Origin: Natronomonas sp. CBA1123
Lineage (GTDB): Archaea > Halobacteriota > Halobacteria > Halobacteriales > Haloarculaceae
Direction: 5' to 3'
NCBI RefSeq assembly: GCF_009741925.1
Contig: NZ_WPCC01000009.1
Location: 25,206 to 89,205 of the forward strand
Length of the DNA stretch: 64,000 nucleotides
In this document: positions 9,283 to 18,130 of the stretch, piece by piece
Layout of the letters: each line of letters begins with the position of its first letter
Position numbering within the stretch: position 1 is the stretch's first letter
Notes under the pieces: generated by a model
Told to the model about the DNA's origin: nothing
Seen by the model: the letters and a program-made list of their open reading frames with translations, nothing else
Database searches by the model: none
Made by a program: the position numbers and the translations under genes

Positions 9283-11143
9283 GGTACTACCCGCACTCGA
9301 CCGTGGGTTGTACGCGCTGTTTTCCCGCCACGCCGACCGGTCGCGGCACGACCGCGACCGCGACCACTATCGCGGCGCAGCCCTCGGTGTCGGGTTCGAC
9401 ACCTACCTCGCCCGCATATACGGACTCTCGTGGGCGTTAGCCATCGGGAGCGGCTGGCTGGCAGCGATTTTTCTCTTCGCGTTACCGGCTGAAACCGTCG
9501 GTACAATCGGGGAGGTGGTACACGCCGCAACGCCCGGTTTGAATCGAGTTCCGGTGCCACAGGTTCCGCGCCATTACGTCGCGGTGGGGGGTGCGGTCGT
9601 CGTCGGAGCGTTGGTCAAACGCGGCGCGGTCGTCGGGGGAAGTGCGTACCTTCGCTGGCGTGCGTCGGCACGACGGGCGGCTATTGACCGATCACTTCCC
9701 GGGGCAGTCCGGTATCTCAGGGCCCTGGCCGACGGTAGCGACGACCGAGAGACGATGCTCCGAAAAGTCGCGGAACAGGATGCCTACGGCGAAACGAGTG
9801 TGGCGTTCGAGCGGGTCCTTCGGAAAGCGTCGCTCACCGGCAGTCTCGACGAAGGGCTTCGCGGCGTCGCACGGGAAACCCCGTCTCGAAACCGTCTTGC
9901 ACCGTTTCTGCTGAAGTTCCGTGAACACGCCAGTCAAGGTACCGAAGCGCTGACCGGATATCTCCGCATGGAATCGCGGATGCTTTCACACCAGCAGTCA
10001 CGGGACAGACAGCGTGCGAGCGATTTCCTCGAACTGCTCGCGGAACTGTTCATCGTCCTGCTCGTGTTGCCGGCACTGCTCGTCGTCATCGTCACCGTCA
10101 TGAGCGTCCTCGCTCCGGGATTGTCACAGCCCACGGGACTCCCCGGGTCACCCACTGTTCGAGGCGTGTTGGTGTACGGAAGCGCCGTGTTCGTTCTCGC
10201 AGTCGGTGCCGGTACCGCCGCTCTGGTGACACAGTTGCGTCCGTCGAATCACGAGCCGACGTATGAACGGCCGGACGGAGCTGTAGCGACAGTCAGAAGC
10301 GGGGCGTCGAATCCAGCGAGTGCTGCCGTGCTCTTCGTGTTTCCGGCAGTGGCCGTCGGAATCGGGCTGGCAACCCTCGGAGAGCCACCGACGAACGCGC
10401 TGCTGTTGAGTTACGTGGCTTACGGCGTCCCGGTCGGAGCAGTCGCGCTCCGGCGAGCACGCCGCGACGACGCCAAGGACCGCGAGATGCGGGATTTCGT
10501 TCATTCGGTTGCCGGCCACGTCAGCCTGGGCCGGCCCTTCGGCGACGCCGTCGAGACGGTGGCCCGAGAGGTCGACTTCGGCGCGCTACAGCAGGACATC
10601 GACGACCTCGCGTTCACGCTCGGATTGACCACCGGAAACGAGGGCGGCGACACCCGAAAGGAGGCCCTCAACCGCTTCGTCGACCAGGTCGGGACTCCGC
10701 TAGCCGAACAGACCGTCGGTCTCGTCACCGGCGCACTCGACGTGGGAAGCGACGCCGAAACGACGTTCGAGACGCTGCAGACCGAAATCGGCAAACTCTA
10801 CCACGCCCGAAAGCAACTCCGGGCCTCGATGATGGTGTACGTCGCGGTCGGGTGGACGACGGCGTTGCTCGTGGTCGGTATCGTCGTCGCCGTAAACACC
10901 TACGTCCTCGACGGGTTCGCACAGTTGTCGGCCGTCTCACAGGGTGCCGGCGTCGCGATAGACCCGAACGCCGTCGACATCGAACGCGACGCCTGGCGGT
11001 TCTACGTCGTGACACAGGCGACGATGCTCGCCTGTGGCTGGTTCGCCGGCACTGCCTCACGGGGGCGATACGAGGCGTTGCTTCACTCCTCGCTACTGGT
11101 CCTCGTTTGTTACGTCGTCTTCGAGGGGGTCGGACTGATATGA
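9275..11143 (+). CDS. pilus platform membrane protein (T2SSF/PilC family)
   Basis: 622-residue inner-membrane platform protein on which the ATPase acts. It contains two T2SS-F domains: residues of about 135-265 with RAAIDRSLPGAVRYLRALAD, and about 405-555 with DREMRDFVHSVAGHVSLGRP. Each is followed by hydrophobic segments, for about eight to nine in total, including the last pair near the C-terminus. Archaeal platform proteins have this duplicated layout. It overlaps the preceding ATPase gene and the following pilin-like gene (ATGA), so it is cotranslated with them. Confidence 0.92.
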   Translation: MIEVLPALDRGLYALFSRHADRSRHDRDRDHYRGAALGVGFDTYLARIYGLSWALAIGSGWLAAIFLFALPAETVGTIGEVVHAATPGLNRVPVPQVPRHYVAVGGAVVVGALVKRGAVVGGSAYLRWRASARRAAIDRSLPGAVRYLRALADGSDDRETMLRKVAEQDAYGETSVAFERVLRKASLTGSLDEGLRGVARETPSRNRLAPFLLKFREHASQGTEALTGYLRMESRMLSHQQSRDRQRASDFLELLAELFIVLLVLPALLVVIVTVMSVLAPGLSQPTGLPGSPTVRGVLVYGSAVFVLAVGAGTAALVTQLRPSNHEPTYERPDGAVATVRSGASNPASAAVLFVFPAVAVGIGLATLGEPPTNALLLSYVAYGVPVGAVALRRARRDDAKDREMRDFVHSVAGHVSLGRPFGDAVETVAREVDFGALQQDIDDLAFTLGLTTGNEGGDTRKEALNRFVDQVGTPLAEQTVGLVTGALDVGSDAETTFETLQTEIGKLYHARKQLRASMMVYVAVGWTTALLVVGIVVAVNTYVLDGFAQLSAVSQGAGVAIDPNAVDIERDAWRFYVVTQATMLACGWFAGTASRGRYEALLHSSLLVLVCYVVFEGVGLI

Positions 11144-11853
11144 CCGCCTCCGACCGCGGACAGTCCAACGTCGTCGGCGTCGCACTCCTGCTCGGTATCG
11201 CCGTCGTCTCGATGGGGACGCTCACCGCGGCCGTGGGCGTCGTCGTCGACTCCAGCGCCGCCGAAGCCGACGCCGAACGCGTCGCGACCGACCTCGACGA
11301 TGCCCTCGAGCCGGTCGCCGCAACCGGCCCACAACGTGGCACCGTGACGTTTTCCAAGGGCCGAATTACGTCCGTCGAGCGGACGTTGACGATTCGAGCG
11401 GACGGACGGGAGGTCGAGACGGTCCCAGTGGATGCACTCGTCTTCGAGTCCGGCGACCGTCGAGTTCGGTTCCACGCCGGTGCAATCGTACGCGGAACCG
11501 GTAAACAGGCGTGGCTCCACGCACCGCCTCCGTTCACCGTCGACGAAGATGTCCTCATCGTCGGTGCACCGACGGTGGGTGACGACATCGGAACCGTCTC
11601 CGGGAGCGGCGGCGTCACCGCAACCGTCGAGAGTGACGTCAGCCACGAGCGACGCGACCTCGGCGAGGCGACGTTCGCCATCGCTGTCGAAACGGCCACA
11701 CCGACCGTCTGGGAACGGTGGTTTCGAAAACAGGGTGCGACCGTCGAGAGAGAAGACGGCAAACTACCGGTCGTCGTCGGCACCTTCGAGGGACGACGAA
11801 CGGGGTATCTCGTCGTTCACGACCTTGACGTGGAGGTGACCGGCGGTGGCTGA
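11140..11853 (+). CDS. pilin-like protein, DUF7289-type
   Basis: 237 residues. The N-terminus ASDRGQSNVVGVALLLGIAV has the RG-Q type archaeal prepilin-peptidase site followed by a hydrophobic assembly helix, and the rest is an acidic, beta-rich extracellular domain. The start is ATG 11140, overlapping the platform-protein stop; the frame is open further upstream but has no better start. It is the first and largest of five consecutive small pilin-like proteins and may be a major or initiating pilin. The family name is from memory of haloarchaeal annotation and is less certain than the pilin-like fold. Confidence 0.8.
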   Translation: MTASDRGQSNVVGVALLLGIAVVSMGTLTAAVGVVVDSSAAEADAERVATDLDDALEPVAATGPQRGTVTFSKGRITSVERTLTIRADGREVETVPVDALVFESGDRRVRFHAGAIVRGTGKQAWLHAPPPFTVDEDVLIVGAPTVGDDIGTVSGSGGVTATVESDVSHERRDLGEATFAIAVETATPTVWERWFRKQGATVEREDGKLPVVVGTFEGRRTGYLVVHDLDVEVTGGG

Positions 11854-12283
11854 CCGTGCGATGAGTCCCGTCGTCGGCAAGGCGATGGAGGCGACGCTCG
11901 TCGTCCTCTACATCAGCCTCGTGACGACGACACTGTACGCCGGTGCAGTCCCGGAGTACCGCGCGTCGGCAGGCGGAGAAGTCGCAGAGCGAACCCTCTC
12001 GGACGCCGCGACCGACATCGAGGCTGCGATTCCACCGACGGCCGCAGACGCCAGCGTCCGTGTCGATGTCGACCTCCCCTCGACCATCGCGGGGGATGCG
12101 TACCGAATCACCGCGAACGGGAGCCACCTCTACCTCGAGCATCCGAATCCGGCGGTTCGGACGAGCGTTCCCCTCGTCGTTCCCGACCGCGTGGATTCGA
12201 TCTCGGGGACGTGGAACAGCGGTGAAGACGCCGAGGTTCACCTCACGTCGACGGAAGCCGGCATCGAGGTGACCCTCGAATGA
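11846..12283 (+). CDS. pilin-like protein, DUF7266-type
   Basis: 145 residues from GTG 11846, overlapping the previous gene by 8 nt. N-terminal MADRAMSPVVGKAMEATLVV carries an RA-M prepilin-like cleavage site, the SPVVG pattern common in haloarchaeal pilins, and a long hydrophobic helix. The remaining 110 residues form an acidic, Thr-rich surface domain without cysteines. It probably is a minor pilin or pseudopilin assembled by the preceding ATPase and platform protein. Confidence 0.77.
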   Translation: MADRAMSPVVGKAMEATLVVLYISLVTTTLYAGAVPEYRASAGGEVAERTLSDAATDIEAAIPPTAADASVRVDVDLPSTIAGDAYRITANGSHLYLEHPNPAVRTSVPLVVPDRVDSISGTWNSGEDAEVHLTSTEAGIEVTLE

Positions 12284-12918
12284 GAGGGCAGGCGAACCTC
12301 CCCGCGTTGGCGCTCGCTCTGCTCGTCGTGACGACCGTCGCGGGGCTTTCGGTCACCATCGCCGATAGCGCTTTCTCGACCGCACAGCGGGATGCCAGTG
12401 AGCGGGCAACTGCGTCGGCAGTCGCCGACCGCCTCGTCGCCGCCGATAGCCCGCTCCCGGAGCGACGGAACGTGCTGAACGCGAGCCGGCTCGATGAGTC
12501 GACCGTTTCCGCCACGGTCCCCGATTCGGTTGACGCCCGCATTACCGTCGCCGGAAAAATCGTGTACGAACGCGGGGACCCATCCGGCGGCCCCACCGTC
12601 AGACGGCTCACCGTCGTCGCCGAACGACAGCCCGTGACCATCGAGCCACCGCTGGCGTTCGGAACGGTGACGCTTCCTCGCCGTAGCCCCCGCGCGACAA
12701 TCAGCATCGATTCGGATTCCGATGTGGAAACGGTCCGAGCAAACGACCGCGTCGTCCTCTACGACGCCGAGGGAATAAACGGGACGTACGACGTTTCTCT
12801 CTCGCGGTACGAGACGACGACGCTCCAATTCGATGGCTCGCCACGGGAGGGAGACGTAACCGTGACGTACTATCCCAGACAGACGACCAAAGCGATACTC
12901 GAGGTGACCGTCGAATGA
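12280..12918 (+). CDS. pilin-like protein, DUF7263-type
   Basis: 212 residues, overlapping its neighbours by 4 nt on both sides. The N-terminus MRGQANLPALALALLVVTTV is an RG-Q prepilin-peptidase motif directly followed by a hydrophobic helix, with no positively charged leader beyond the Arg. The C-terminal domain has many short beta-like segments (TFGTVTLPRR, TLQFDGSP, VTVTYYPR). It is probably a minor pilin. Tight coupling in the operon is the main support for its role. Confidence 0.77.
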   Translation: MRGQANLPALALALLVVTTVAGLSVTIADSAFSTAQRDASERATASAVADRLVAADSPLPERRNVLNASRLDESTVSATVPDSVDARITVAGKIVYERGDPSGGPTVRRLTVVAERQPVTIEPPLAFGTVTLPRRSPRATISIDSDSDVETVRANDRVVLYDAEGINGTYDVSLSRYETTTLQFDGSPREGDVTVTYYPRQTTKAILEVTVE

Positions 12919-13316
12919 GGGGGCAACTCTCCCTGTCGATCGTCGAAGCGAGCGTCGGCGTCGTGTTCATCCTCGCGGTCACGATGGGGTTCGCCCTGGG
13001 TGTCCCCTCGCCCAACACCGAACGACCGCAGCTAGACGCCTACGCCGAAGACACCGCGACGGTTCTCGCGAACGAACCGCCACGACACGGCGGTGAGACA
13101 CGCCTTGCCGAAGTCACGCGCTCGCAGGCTGCCTTCCAGCGGGAGCAGGACTCGCTCGAACGGCGGGTCGACCGCCTCCTGAACGAGAACCTGCTGTACC
13201 GAATCGAGACGCCACACGGCGCTGTTGGCTACGAACGCCCGGCAGGAGTGTCGGCCGGGTACGCGACCGTCCCGACCACGGGCGGGGAGGTGACCGTATG
13301 GGTCTGGTACGTGTAG
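12915..13316 (+). CDS. pilin-like protein, DUF7262-type
   Basis: 133 residues. N-terminal MRGQLSLSIVEASVGVVFIL again shows RG-Q plus a hydrophobic helix. Here a Glu is present at position 11 (SIVEASVG), reminiscent of the Glu5 of classical type IV pilins used in subunit assembly. The C-terminus ends in TVWVWYV. It overlaps the next pilin-like gene by 19 nt. It is probably a minor pilin or pseudopilin. Confidence 0.77.
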   Translation: MRGQLSLSIVEASVGVVFILAVTMGFALGVPSPNTERPQLDAYAEDTATVLANEPPRHGGETRLAEVTRSQAAFQREQDSLERRVDRLLNENLLYRIETPHGAVGYERPAGVSAGYATVPTTGGEVTVWVWYV

Positions 13317-13829
13317 AACGGGGGGCAACTCGTCCTCGTCGCGGCCGCGGTCATCGCCATCGGCCTCGCACCGATTCTGTTCGCGTACCTACAGCTCGGA
13401 TATCACCCGGACGTAGACGACCGAGACCCGGAGATAACTGGCGAGAAAGCGGTCGCCTTCCTCGACCGTTCGGTCCACGAAGCGGCCGCGGAAACAGCCG
13501 GTGACTACGCGTGGCGAGACCGCGACGAACGGGTCAGGGCTGTTCGAGCGGATATCGGAGCGGGAATCGGGACACTCCGGCGAACTCGAATCGACGAAGG
13601 CGTCGCTTACAACGCATCGTTCAACCGAACGGTCGCCGAGGAGTGGGCCACCGAGAACTGCCAGCGCGGTGCCGGCAAGCGATTCGGCACGTGTGAATCC
13701 AGCGGCGGCGTCGTAGTGCAGGACCGTGCCGACGAGGCAGTGCTGTTAGCCGCCGGATTCGATATCGAAGCCGTCGGTCCGGGTGGCAAAACCGAACTGA
13801 CCGTCGTCATCGAAATCGGCGGCGGATAG
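13298..13829 (+). pseudogene. pilin-like protein, DUF7261-type, frameshifted at a G6 run
   Basis: Starts at ATG 13298 as MGLVRVERG and continues in another frame as GQLVLVAAAVIAIGLAPIL, giving the RG-GQ pilin-type leader plus hydrophobic helix expected for the fifth operon member. The frame then stays open to TAG 13827-13829, ending TELTVVIEIGGG. The shift occurs in the six-G run 13320-13325; five Gs would restore one reading frame of about 176 residues. The downstream frame has no usable start of its own. Real inactivation or a homopolymer error are both possible, and the conserved downstream part favours an error. Confidence 0.7.
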
Positions 13830-13898
13830 GCCAGTCTACTCACGGGAACGGCTCCGAGCCACCACACCATTATGCCGCTCGCGCCCCAACTGTCACGA

Positions 13899-14246
13899 AT
13901 GGCAGACACCAAAGAGGGTCGGGAGAAGCAGGCCGCCGACGAAGAGCGGCGACAGCGGGAGCGAGACATCAAGGAAGCACTCTCTCGAAGCGAGGAGCTG
14001 GAACCGCCGAGGGAAGACGAGGAACCACCCAGTGAATGCCACCGCCGGGGCTGTGAGGAATCACCGGCGTTCGTCGTCCGTGAGCGCTATCAGGAAGATA
14101 CCGGCCACGGAGCCGTCGTGGCGACGGCGTATCTCTGTCGTGACCACACCGAAGAGGAGGGTCCGACGAACCTCGAGAACGCCTACTCGGGGTACGTGTT
14201 CCGGGTCGACCCGGTCGAGACGGCATCGGACGCCGACATGGAGTAG
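13899..14246 (+). CDS. conserved hypothetical protein with paired Cys/His
   Basis: 115 residues from ATG 13899 (MADTKEGREKQ); an upstream in-frame ATG at 13872 would add nine residues. The first 45 residues are highly charged and probably helical, with runs of Glu/Arg. The second part contains CHRRGC and, further on, YLCRDH, a Cys/His set that could bind zinc. I do not recognise a named family and no function is proposed. It lies alone after the pilus operon. Confidence 0.65.
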   Translation: MADTKEGREKQAADEERRQRERDIKEALSRSEELEPPREDEEPPSECHRRGCEESPAFVVRERYQEDTGHGAVVATAYLCRDHTEEEGPTNLENAYSGYVFRVDPVETASDADME

Positions 14247-14413
14247 CAATCGAACGGGGGAGTTGTGTGGGAAGCGCTCTTTTCCAGTCGAAGGAGTAGC
14301 GGCGCCACACTGAGAGAGAAATATCCACAGCTGCACAGCTATCGTCGTATGACGAGATTTGAATCCGAGTAATAACAGTCCTTATGCACTATGCGACACG
14401 ATATAGTATTGCA

Positions 14414-14797
14414 ATGAATGGACAAAATAATTCGGCAAGTCGAATCGGATCACTCACACGGATTCAGTGGCTGGCAGTCGCGTTGGTCGTCGTTACTGGC
14501 GTGCTCCACGTGTATGCAGGTATTGTCGAGGGGCGGATTCCCGTTGCACTCGCCGGCGTCGGCTACGGCGGGGCACTCGTTCTCTTCTTCCTCGACTTTC
14601 AGCGAAAGCTCCTCTACTTGGTCGGGATTCCATACACGTTCATCCAGATCCCGATCTGGCTCGTGGTCAAATCGGAGTACGGAATCGTCGACTACGTCGA
14701 CAAGGCGGTCCAAGTCGTCTTGATTCTCGTGTTGATTTACCTCTACCTCAACACGTCATCAGGGTCAGCCGGAGACACGGCACCAACAGCCGAGTAG
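14414..14797 (+). CDS. four-helix membrane protein, DUF7475-like
   Basis: About 127 residues from ATG 14414; an in-frame ATG at 14384 would add ten residues. Four hydrophobic segments are visible: IQWLAVALVVVTGVLHVYAG, VALAGVGYGGALVLFFL, LYLVGIPYTFIQIPIWLVV and a final VQVVLILVLIYLYL, followed by a short acidic tail. This layout is common in small haloarchaeal membrane proteins of unknown role. It stands alone, upstream of and convergent with the DUF2892 gene. Confidence 0.7.
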   Translation: MNGQNNSASRIGSLTRIQWLAVALVVVTGVLHVYAGIVEGRIPVALAGVGYGGALVLFFLDFQRKLLYLVGIPYTFIQIPIWLVVKSEYGIVDYVDKAVQVVLILVLIYLYLNTSSGSAGDTAPTAE

Positions 14798-14912
14798 GCG
14801 AACGGGTTCGCTGAGCGGCCACCGGTTTCAGTTGGCTCGCCGTCGTCCGGTGGCCGTATCGAAGACGGAGCGCGTGCCAGACACCGATATCGGAGATGCT
14901 GGCACGAGTTGA

Positions 14913-15191
14913 TTATTTCGTGCTTGGCTTGGCGTCCTCGGATGACGATTGCTGAGCGGAACGGTCCTTGTAGGTGTTCAGGCCGACGACCGCGTTGAGC
15001 GGACACGTCTGCGTCATCGCAGTCAGCGTCAAGACGGTCCCGACAAAGACGGCGATGCCTGCGAGCACGAGCCCGAGTGTTCCCGCCACGAGCGTGATGA
15101 GCCCACCGAGTGCCGCGCCGCCCACGAGGATAAGTGCCGGTCCGACGACGAACCGAGCGAGCTGGTCGTATCCACCGACGTTCTTTTTCAT
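14913..15191 (-). CDS. DUF2892 (YgaP-like membrane domain) protein
   Basis: About 92 residues from ATG at 15191 (MKKNVGGYDQLARFVVGPAL); an in-frame start at 15212 adds seven residues. N-terminal DUF2892 consensus: a basic-Asn start, RFVVGPALI and two transmembrane helices, then CPLNAVVGLNT, the usual exit motif with one Cys. In bacteria this domain is often fused to a rhodanese (YgaP). Here it stands alone but is divergent from the TusA-SQR operon, consistent with a role in sulfur handling at the membrane. That role is inferred. Confidence 0.82.
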   Translation of the reverse strand: MKKNVGGYDQLARFVVGPALILVGGAALGGLITLVAGTLGLVLAGIAVFVGTVLTLTAMTQTCPLNAVVGLNTYKDRSAQQSSSEDAKPSTK

Positions 15192-15336
15192 GGTTGAGTT
15201 ACCTCTGAACATTACTAGAGGGTCCGAGATGGCTTAAGCGTATTTCAGAATTGCCTAGGCCGCCTCAATGCTGTCGAAACCCAGGTCTGCAGTATTCGAT
15301 GTGGAATCGTCCACGCCGACCGAATACTATTCCCAT

Positions 15337-15359
15337 ATATTGGGATATCCACACAATAT
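15337..15359 (+). promoter_or_regulatory. candidate sulfur-regulon operator, site a
   Basis: ATATTG, 11 nt (GGATATCCACA), then CAATAT: perfect six-base arms. It sits 36 nt before the tusA start and abuts an AT-rich TATA-like TTAATATG. The same TATTG-N11-CAATA spacing recurs upstream of the second tusA gene and, slightly altered, upstream of trxA. Confidence 0.55.
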
Positions 15360-15394
15360 TAATATGAGTTCTCCGCGAACGTTCACCTGTACTC

Positions 15395-15637
15395 ATGACA
15401 GAGACAGATATTCAACCGACGGAGACGGTCGACGCTCGGGGGTCGGCGTGCCCCGGTCCGTTGATGGACCTTATCGGCAAGATTCGAGCTGTCGAACCGG
15501 GCGACGTGGTGCTGCTCTTGAGCGATAACGAGCAGTCGCTGACCGACGTCGAAGAGTGGACGAACGAGGCCGGAAACGAGCTGCTGGCGGTCGAGGAGGA
15601 AGACGACCACTACGCGTTCTACGTGGAGAAAGCATGA
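15395..15637 (+). CDS. TusA-family sulfur carrier protein
   Basis: 80 residues. VDARGSACPGPL places the reactive Cys at residue 19 in the TusA/SirA CPxP motif. The fold would be the small two-layer alpha/beta TusA domain, ending YAFYVEKA. TusA proteins accept sulfur as a persulfide on this Cys and pass it on. The stop overlaps the next start by 4 nt, so the protein is coupled to the flavoprotein that follows and probably takes up the sulfane sulfur it makes. That partner assignment is inferred from the gene order. Confidence 0.92.
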   Translation: MTETDIQPTETVDARGSACPGPLMDLIGKIRAVEPGDVVLLLSDNEQSLTDVEEWTNEAGNELLAVEEEDDHYAFYVEKA

Positions 15638-16776
15638 CCGACCATATCGTCATCCTCGGCGGCGGGACCGGTGGGGCCGTGTTGGCGAACGACCTCGCAG
15701 ACCGGTTGGACGCCGAACTCGAAGCCGACGAGGTCAGAGTCACGCTCGTCAACGACGGCCCCGACCACGTCTACAAGCCGGTGTGGCTGTACGTCCCGTT
15801 CGGTGAGCGCGAGCCGGCCGACGGCCGTCGGCCGCTGGACGAACTCGTCGACGACCGAATCGACCTCCGCATCGACCGCGTCACGGACATCGACACGGAC
15901 AGCCAGCGGCTTCGGATGCGCGACAAAACCTCGCTCAGTTACGATTATCTCGTGCTCGCGACCGGGTCGACGCTCGCACCCGATGAGATACCCGGCCTGG
16001 CCGAGGGCGGCCACGACTACTACAGCGAGTCCGGAGCCGAGACGCTGCGCGAGGAGTTACTCTCGTTCACCGAGGGCCACATCGTGTTGAGCGTCATCGG
16101 GACGCCGCACATGTGCCCGGCGGCGCCGCTGGAGTTCGTGTTCATGGCCGACGACTGGTTCCGAAAGCGCGGCCTCCGGGAGGACGTCGAGATTACCTAC
16201 ACCTACCCGATTCAGCGCGTCCACGGCAATCCCCACATCGCCGAATGGGCACGACCGATAATGGACGACCGCGACATCAACGTCGAGACGTTCTTCAACG
16301 CCGAATCGGTCGACCCCGAGGCGAACCGGCTTACCTCGATGGAGGGGACCGACATCGACTACGACCTGCTGGTCGGTATCCCGCCGCACCGCGGCGTCGA
16401 CCTCGTCGAAGAAGCCGGACTCGGCGACAGCGGTTGGGTCGAAGTCGACCAACACACCCTCGAAGCCGAGAACGCCGACAACGTCTACGCTATCGGTGAC
16501 ACCGCCGACACGGGCGCCCCGAACGCCGGCAGCGTGGCTCACTATCAGGCCGGCGTCGTCGGCCGGCGACTCGCCAGCGACATCCGCGGCCGGCCGGCGA
16601 CGGCGACCTACGAGGGGAAGACGCTGTGTTTCGTCGAGACGGGCATGGATTCGGCGTCGTTCGTCGAGTTCGACTACGAGAATCCGCCGTCGCCGGTGCC
16701 GCCCTCTGAGAAGATCCACTGGGCGAAACTGGCGTACAACGAGTCCTACTGGCTCACCGCACGGGGGTTACTCTGA
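15634..16776 (+). CDS. sulfide:quinone oxidoreductase-like FAD protein
   Basis: 380 residues from ATG 15634. FAD-binding GGGTGG is at about residues 9-14, the ATGS second dinucleotide motif near 109-112 and YAIGD at 285-289. Cys161 (GTPHMCPAAP) and Cys332 (KTLCFVETG) sit where SQR proteins have their two redox-active cysteines; the third, earlier Cys of many SQRs is absent. The C-terminal stretch with aromatic and Pro residues (YENPPSPVPP) suits membrane-surface attachment. It would oxidise sulfide to persulfide and pass electrons to quinone. It is embedded between TusA and a DUF1641 protein. Confidence 0.9.
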   Translation: MTDHIVILGGGTGGAVLANDLADRLDAELEADEVRVTLVNDGPDHVYKPVWLYVPFGEREPADGRRPLDELVDDRIDLRIDRVTDIDTDSQRLRMRDKTSLSYDYLVLATGSTLAPDEIPGLAEGGHDYYSESGAETLREELLSFTEGHIVLSVIGTPHMCPAAPLEFVFMADDWFRKRGLREDVEITYTYPIQRVHGNPHIAEWARPIMDDRDINVETFFNAESVDPEANRLTSMEGTDIDYDLLVGIPPHRGVDLVEEAGLGDSGWVEVDQHTLEAENADNVYAIGDTADTGAPNAGSVAHYQAGVVGRRLASDIRGRPATATYEGKTLCFVETGMDSASFVEFDYENPPSPVPPSEKIHWAKLAYNESYWLTARGLL

Positions 16777-16778
16777 AG

Positions 16779-17405
16779 ATGTCCGGCGAAGCAACCGAGG
16801 TGCCGTCGGAGTTGGAAGCGGCTATCGAGGAGAACCCGGAAGCGGTCGCGGAGTTCGTCCAACGACTGGACGCCGTCAACGAACTGCTGGACGTGCTCGC
16901 CCTCGGCGAGAGCGCGCTCACCGACGAGATGGCTCGCGACCTCGCCGACACGACGTCGACGCTCGCGGAGTCCGCCGACGGCCTCGCGACCGACGAAACC
17001 GTCGGCCTGGCCGAGAGCGTCGGCCAAAACGGCGCGGAACTCCAGGACGCCCTCGAAACCCTCGTCACCCTTCAGGAGACGGGCGCCTTAGACGAGTTGG
17101 TCGAACTGGCGAGCGTGGCGACGCTCTTGACGGCGGCGCTCGACGACGAGATGGTTCGGTCGCTGGCCGCGACCGGCTCTTCGCTCGGGGAACTCGCCCA
17201 GACGGCCGCCGACGAAGAGTCCCACGACGGACTGGAGACGGTTCTCAAAAGCGTCGGCGACGCCGAACAGCAACCCGACGAGCGCGTCGGCGCGCTCGGC
17301 CTGGTGAAAGCGGCACGGGACCCCGACATCCAGTACGGCCTCGGCTACGTGCTTTCGATTGCCCGAGCCATCGGAGAGAACAGACGGCCAGCCGACGACG
17401 CCTGA
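16779..17405 (+). CDS. DUF1641 protein
   Basis: 208 residues, almost wholly helical and rich in Leu, Ala, Glu and Asp. The C-terminal block RVGALGLVKAARDPDIQYGL, then GYVLSIARAIGENRR, matches the DUF1641 consensus. Genes of this family often follow flavoprotein disulfide-reductase/SQR-type or formate dehydrogenase genes, as here (2-nt gap). It may be an accessory or membrane-recruitment subunit of the SQR-like protein; no biochemical role is established to my knowledge. Confidence 0.85.
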   Translation: MSGEATEVPSELEAAIEENPEAVAEFVQRLDAVNELLDVLALGESALTDEMARDLADTTSTLAESADGLATDETVGLAESVGQNGAELQDALETLVTLQETGALDELVELASVATLLTAALDDEMVRSLAATGSSLGELAQTAADEESHDGLETVLKSVGDAEQQPDERVGALGLVKAARDPDIQYGLGYVLSIARAIGENRRPADDA

Positions 17406-17413
17406 CCCGGAAC

Positions 17414-17857
17414 TCAGGCCTCGGTCGGATTTTTCATCGGGTCGTCGAACACCCGCCCCGAGAGGGAGTCGGCGACGAGTCGATAGAACGCCATCGAGAG
17501 GTCCTCGACCGGCGTGTCTGGAATCACGTTCATCGTCGGAACCGTCGCGTTGTCGGCGAGTGCAGCGGCGGCGGCGTCGTGGTCGGCGTGCGGAACCGCT
17601 TCGATTCGCCCGCGCGCTTGGACGCTTTCGGCGGGTTCGGTGGTGAACACGGTAAACGTCGCCACGTCGGTCGTCTCGAGAAAGGCCATCTTCCGACTGT
17701 CGTCCTCGTGGGCGAACTGGAAGTATAGATGCGTCCCGTCGTATCCGAACGACTCCGGGATTGCATAGGTCTCCGCACCGTCGGTCAGCGAGAGGACTCC
17801 GGCACCCTCGGCGCTGAGCAGGGCGTCGATACCCGACTGACTCATCTTTTGTGTCAT
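17414..17857 (-). CDS. pyridoxamine 5'-phosphate oxidase-family (PPOX) flavin-binding protein
   Basis: 147 residues. LSAEGAGVLSLTDGAETYAI followed by GYDGTHLYFQFAHEDDSRKM and a RGRIEAVPH strand is the split-barrel FMN/F420-binding pattern of haloarchaeal PPOX proteins. ATG 17857 is the first start; ATG 17845 (MSQSGIDALL) is an alternative. Substrate and cofactor are not predictable from sequence. Part of this gene (17439-17598) has a diverged copy at 20086-20245 beyond the glycosyltransferase island. Confidence 0.88.
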   Translation of the reverse strand: MTQKMSQSGIDALLSAEGAGVLSLTDGAETYAIPESFGYDGTHLYFQFAHEDDSRKMAFLETTDVATFTVFTTEPAESVQARGRIEAVPHADHDAAAAALADNATVPTMNVIPDTPVEDLSMAFYRLVADSLSGRVFDDPMKNPTEA

Positions 17858-17890
17858 TCAACTTGAGTTGACGCGTGTCAGGTTTATATC
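17858..17890 (-). promoter_or_regulatory. promoter with palindrome before the PPOX gene
   Basis: On the minus strand GATATAAACC (17881-17890) is a TATA-like box 24-33 nt before the ATG, fitting a leaderless transcript. Between them TCAAC-TTGA-GTTGA (17858-17871) is an interrupted palindrome lying at the expected transcription start, a possible repressor site. Confidence 0.45.
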
Positions 17891-17892
17891 TC

Positions 17893-17911
17893 CCGAAGTC
17901 CGTGACTTCGG
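17893..17911. repeat. perfect hairpin CCGAAGTC-CGT-GACTTCGG
   Basis: Eight-base perfect arms with a 3-nt loop. It resembles the subterminal hairpins of IS200/IS605 elements and lies at the left border of the AT-richer island whose other side carries a tnpB remnant. It may be a solo end left by an old insertion. Confidence 0.45.
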
Positions 17912-18130
17912 ACAACTAGGGCCGAAACCGAGTCGAGGAGTTTCGCCAGAGTTCATTTTTCTGATATGAAATAGCGTGACACGGCCGGACAGTAAGACTG
18001 CAAATCGAGAACCGTATCGGAGGAAATCCAACCGTCAGAATCAGACTAGTGTTTGCGTTGTCTCAAACGTCCCGCCTCCAGGATACGGCGGTAGCTGTCT
18101 AGTCATGTCAGGGAAACGTCTGGGAAAGAT

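Noticed and set aside
13320..13325. Programmed frameshifting at the G6/C6 runs
   Set aside because: No conserved slippery heptamer or downstream structure common to the five genes; several need -1 and one needs +1 repair. Misread homopolymers or phase variation are simpler.
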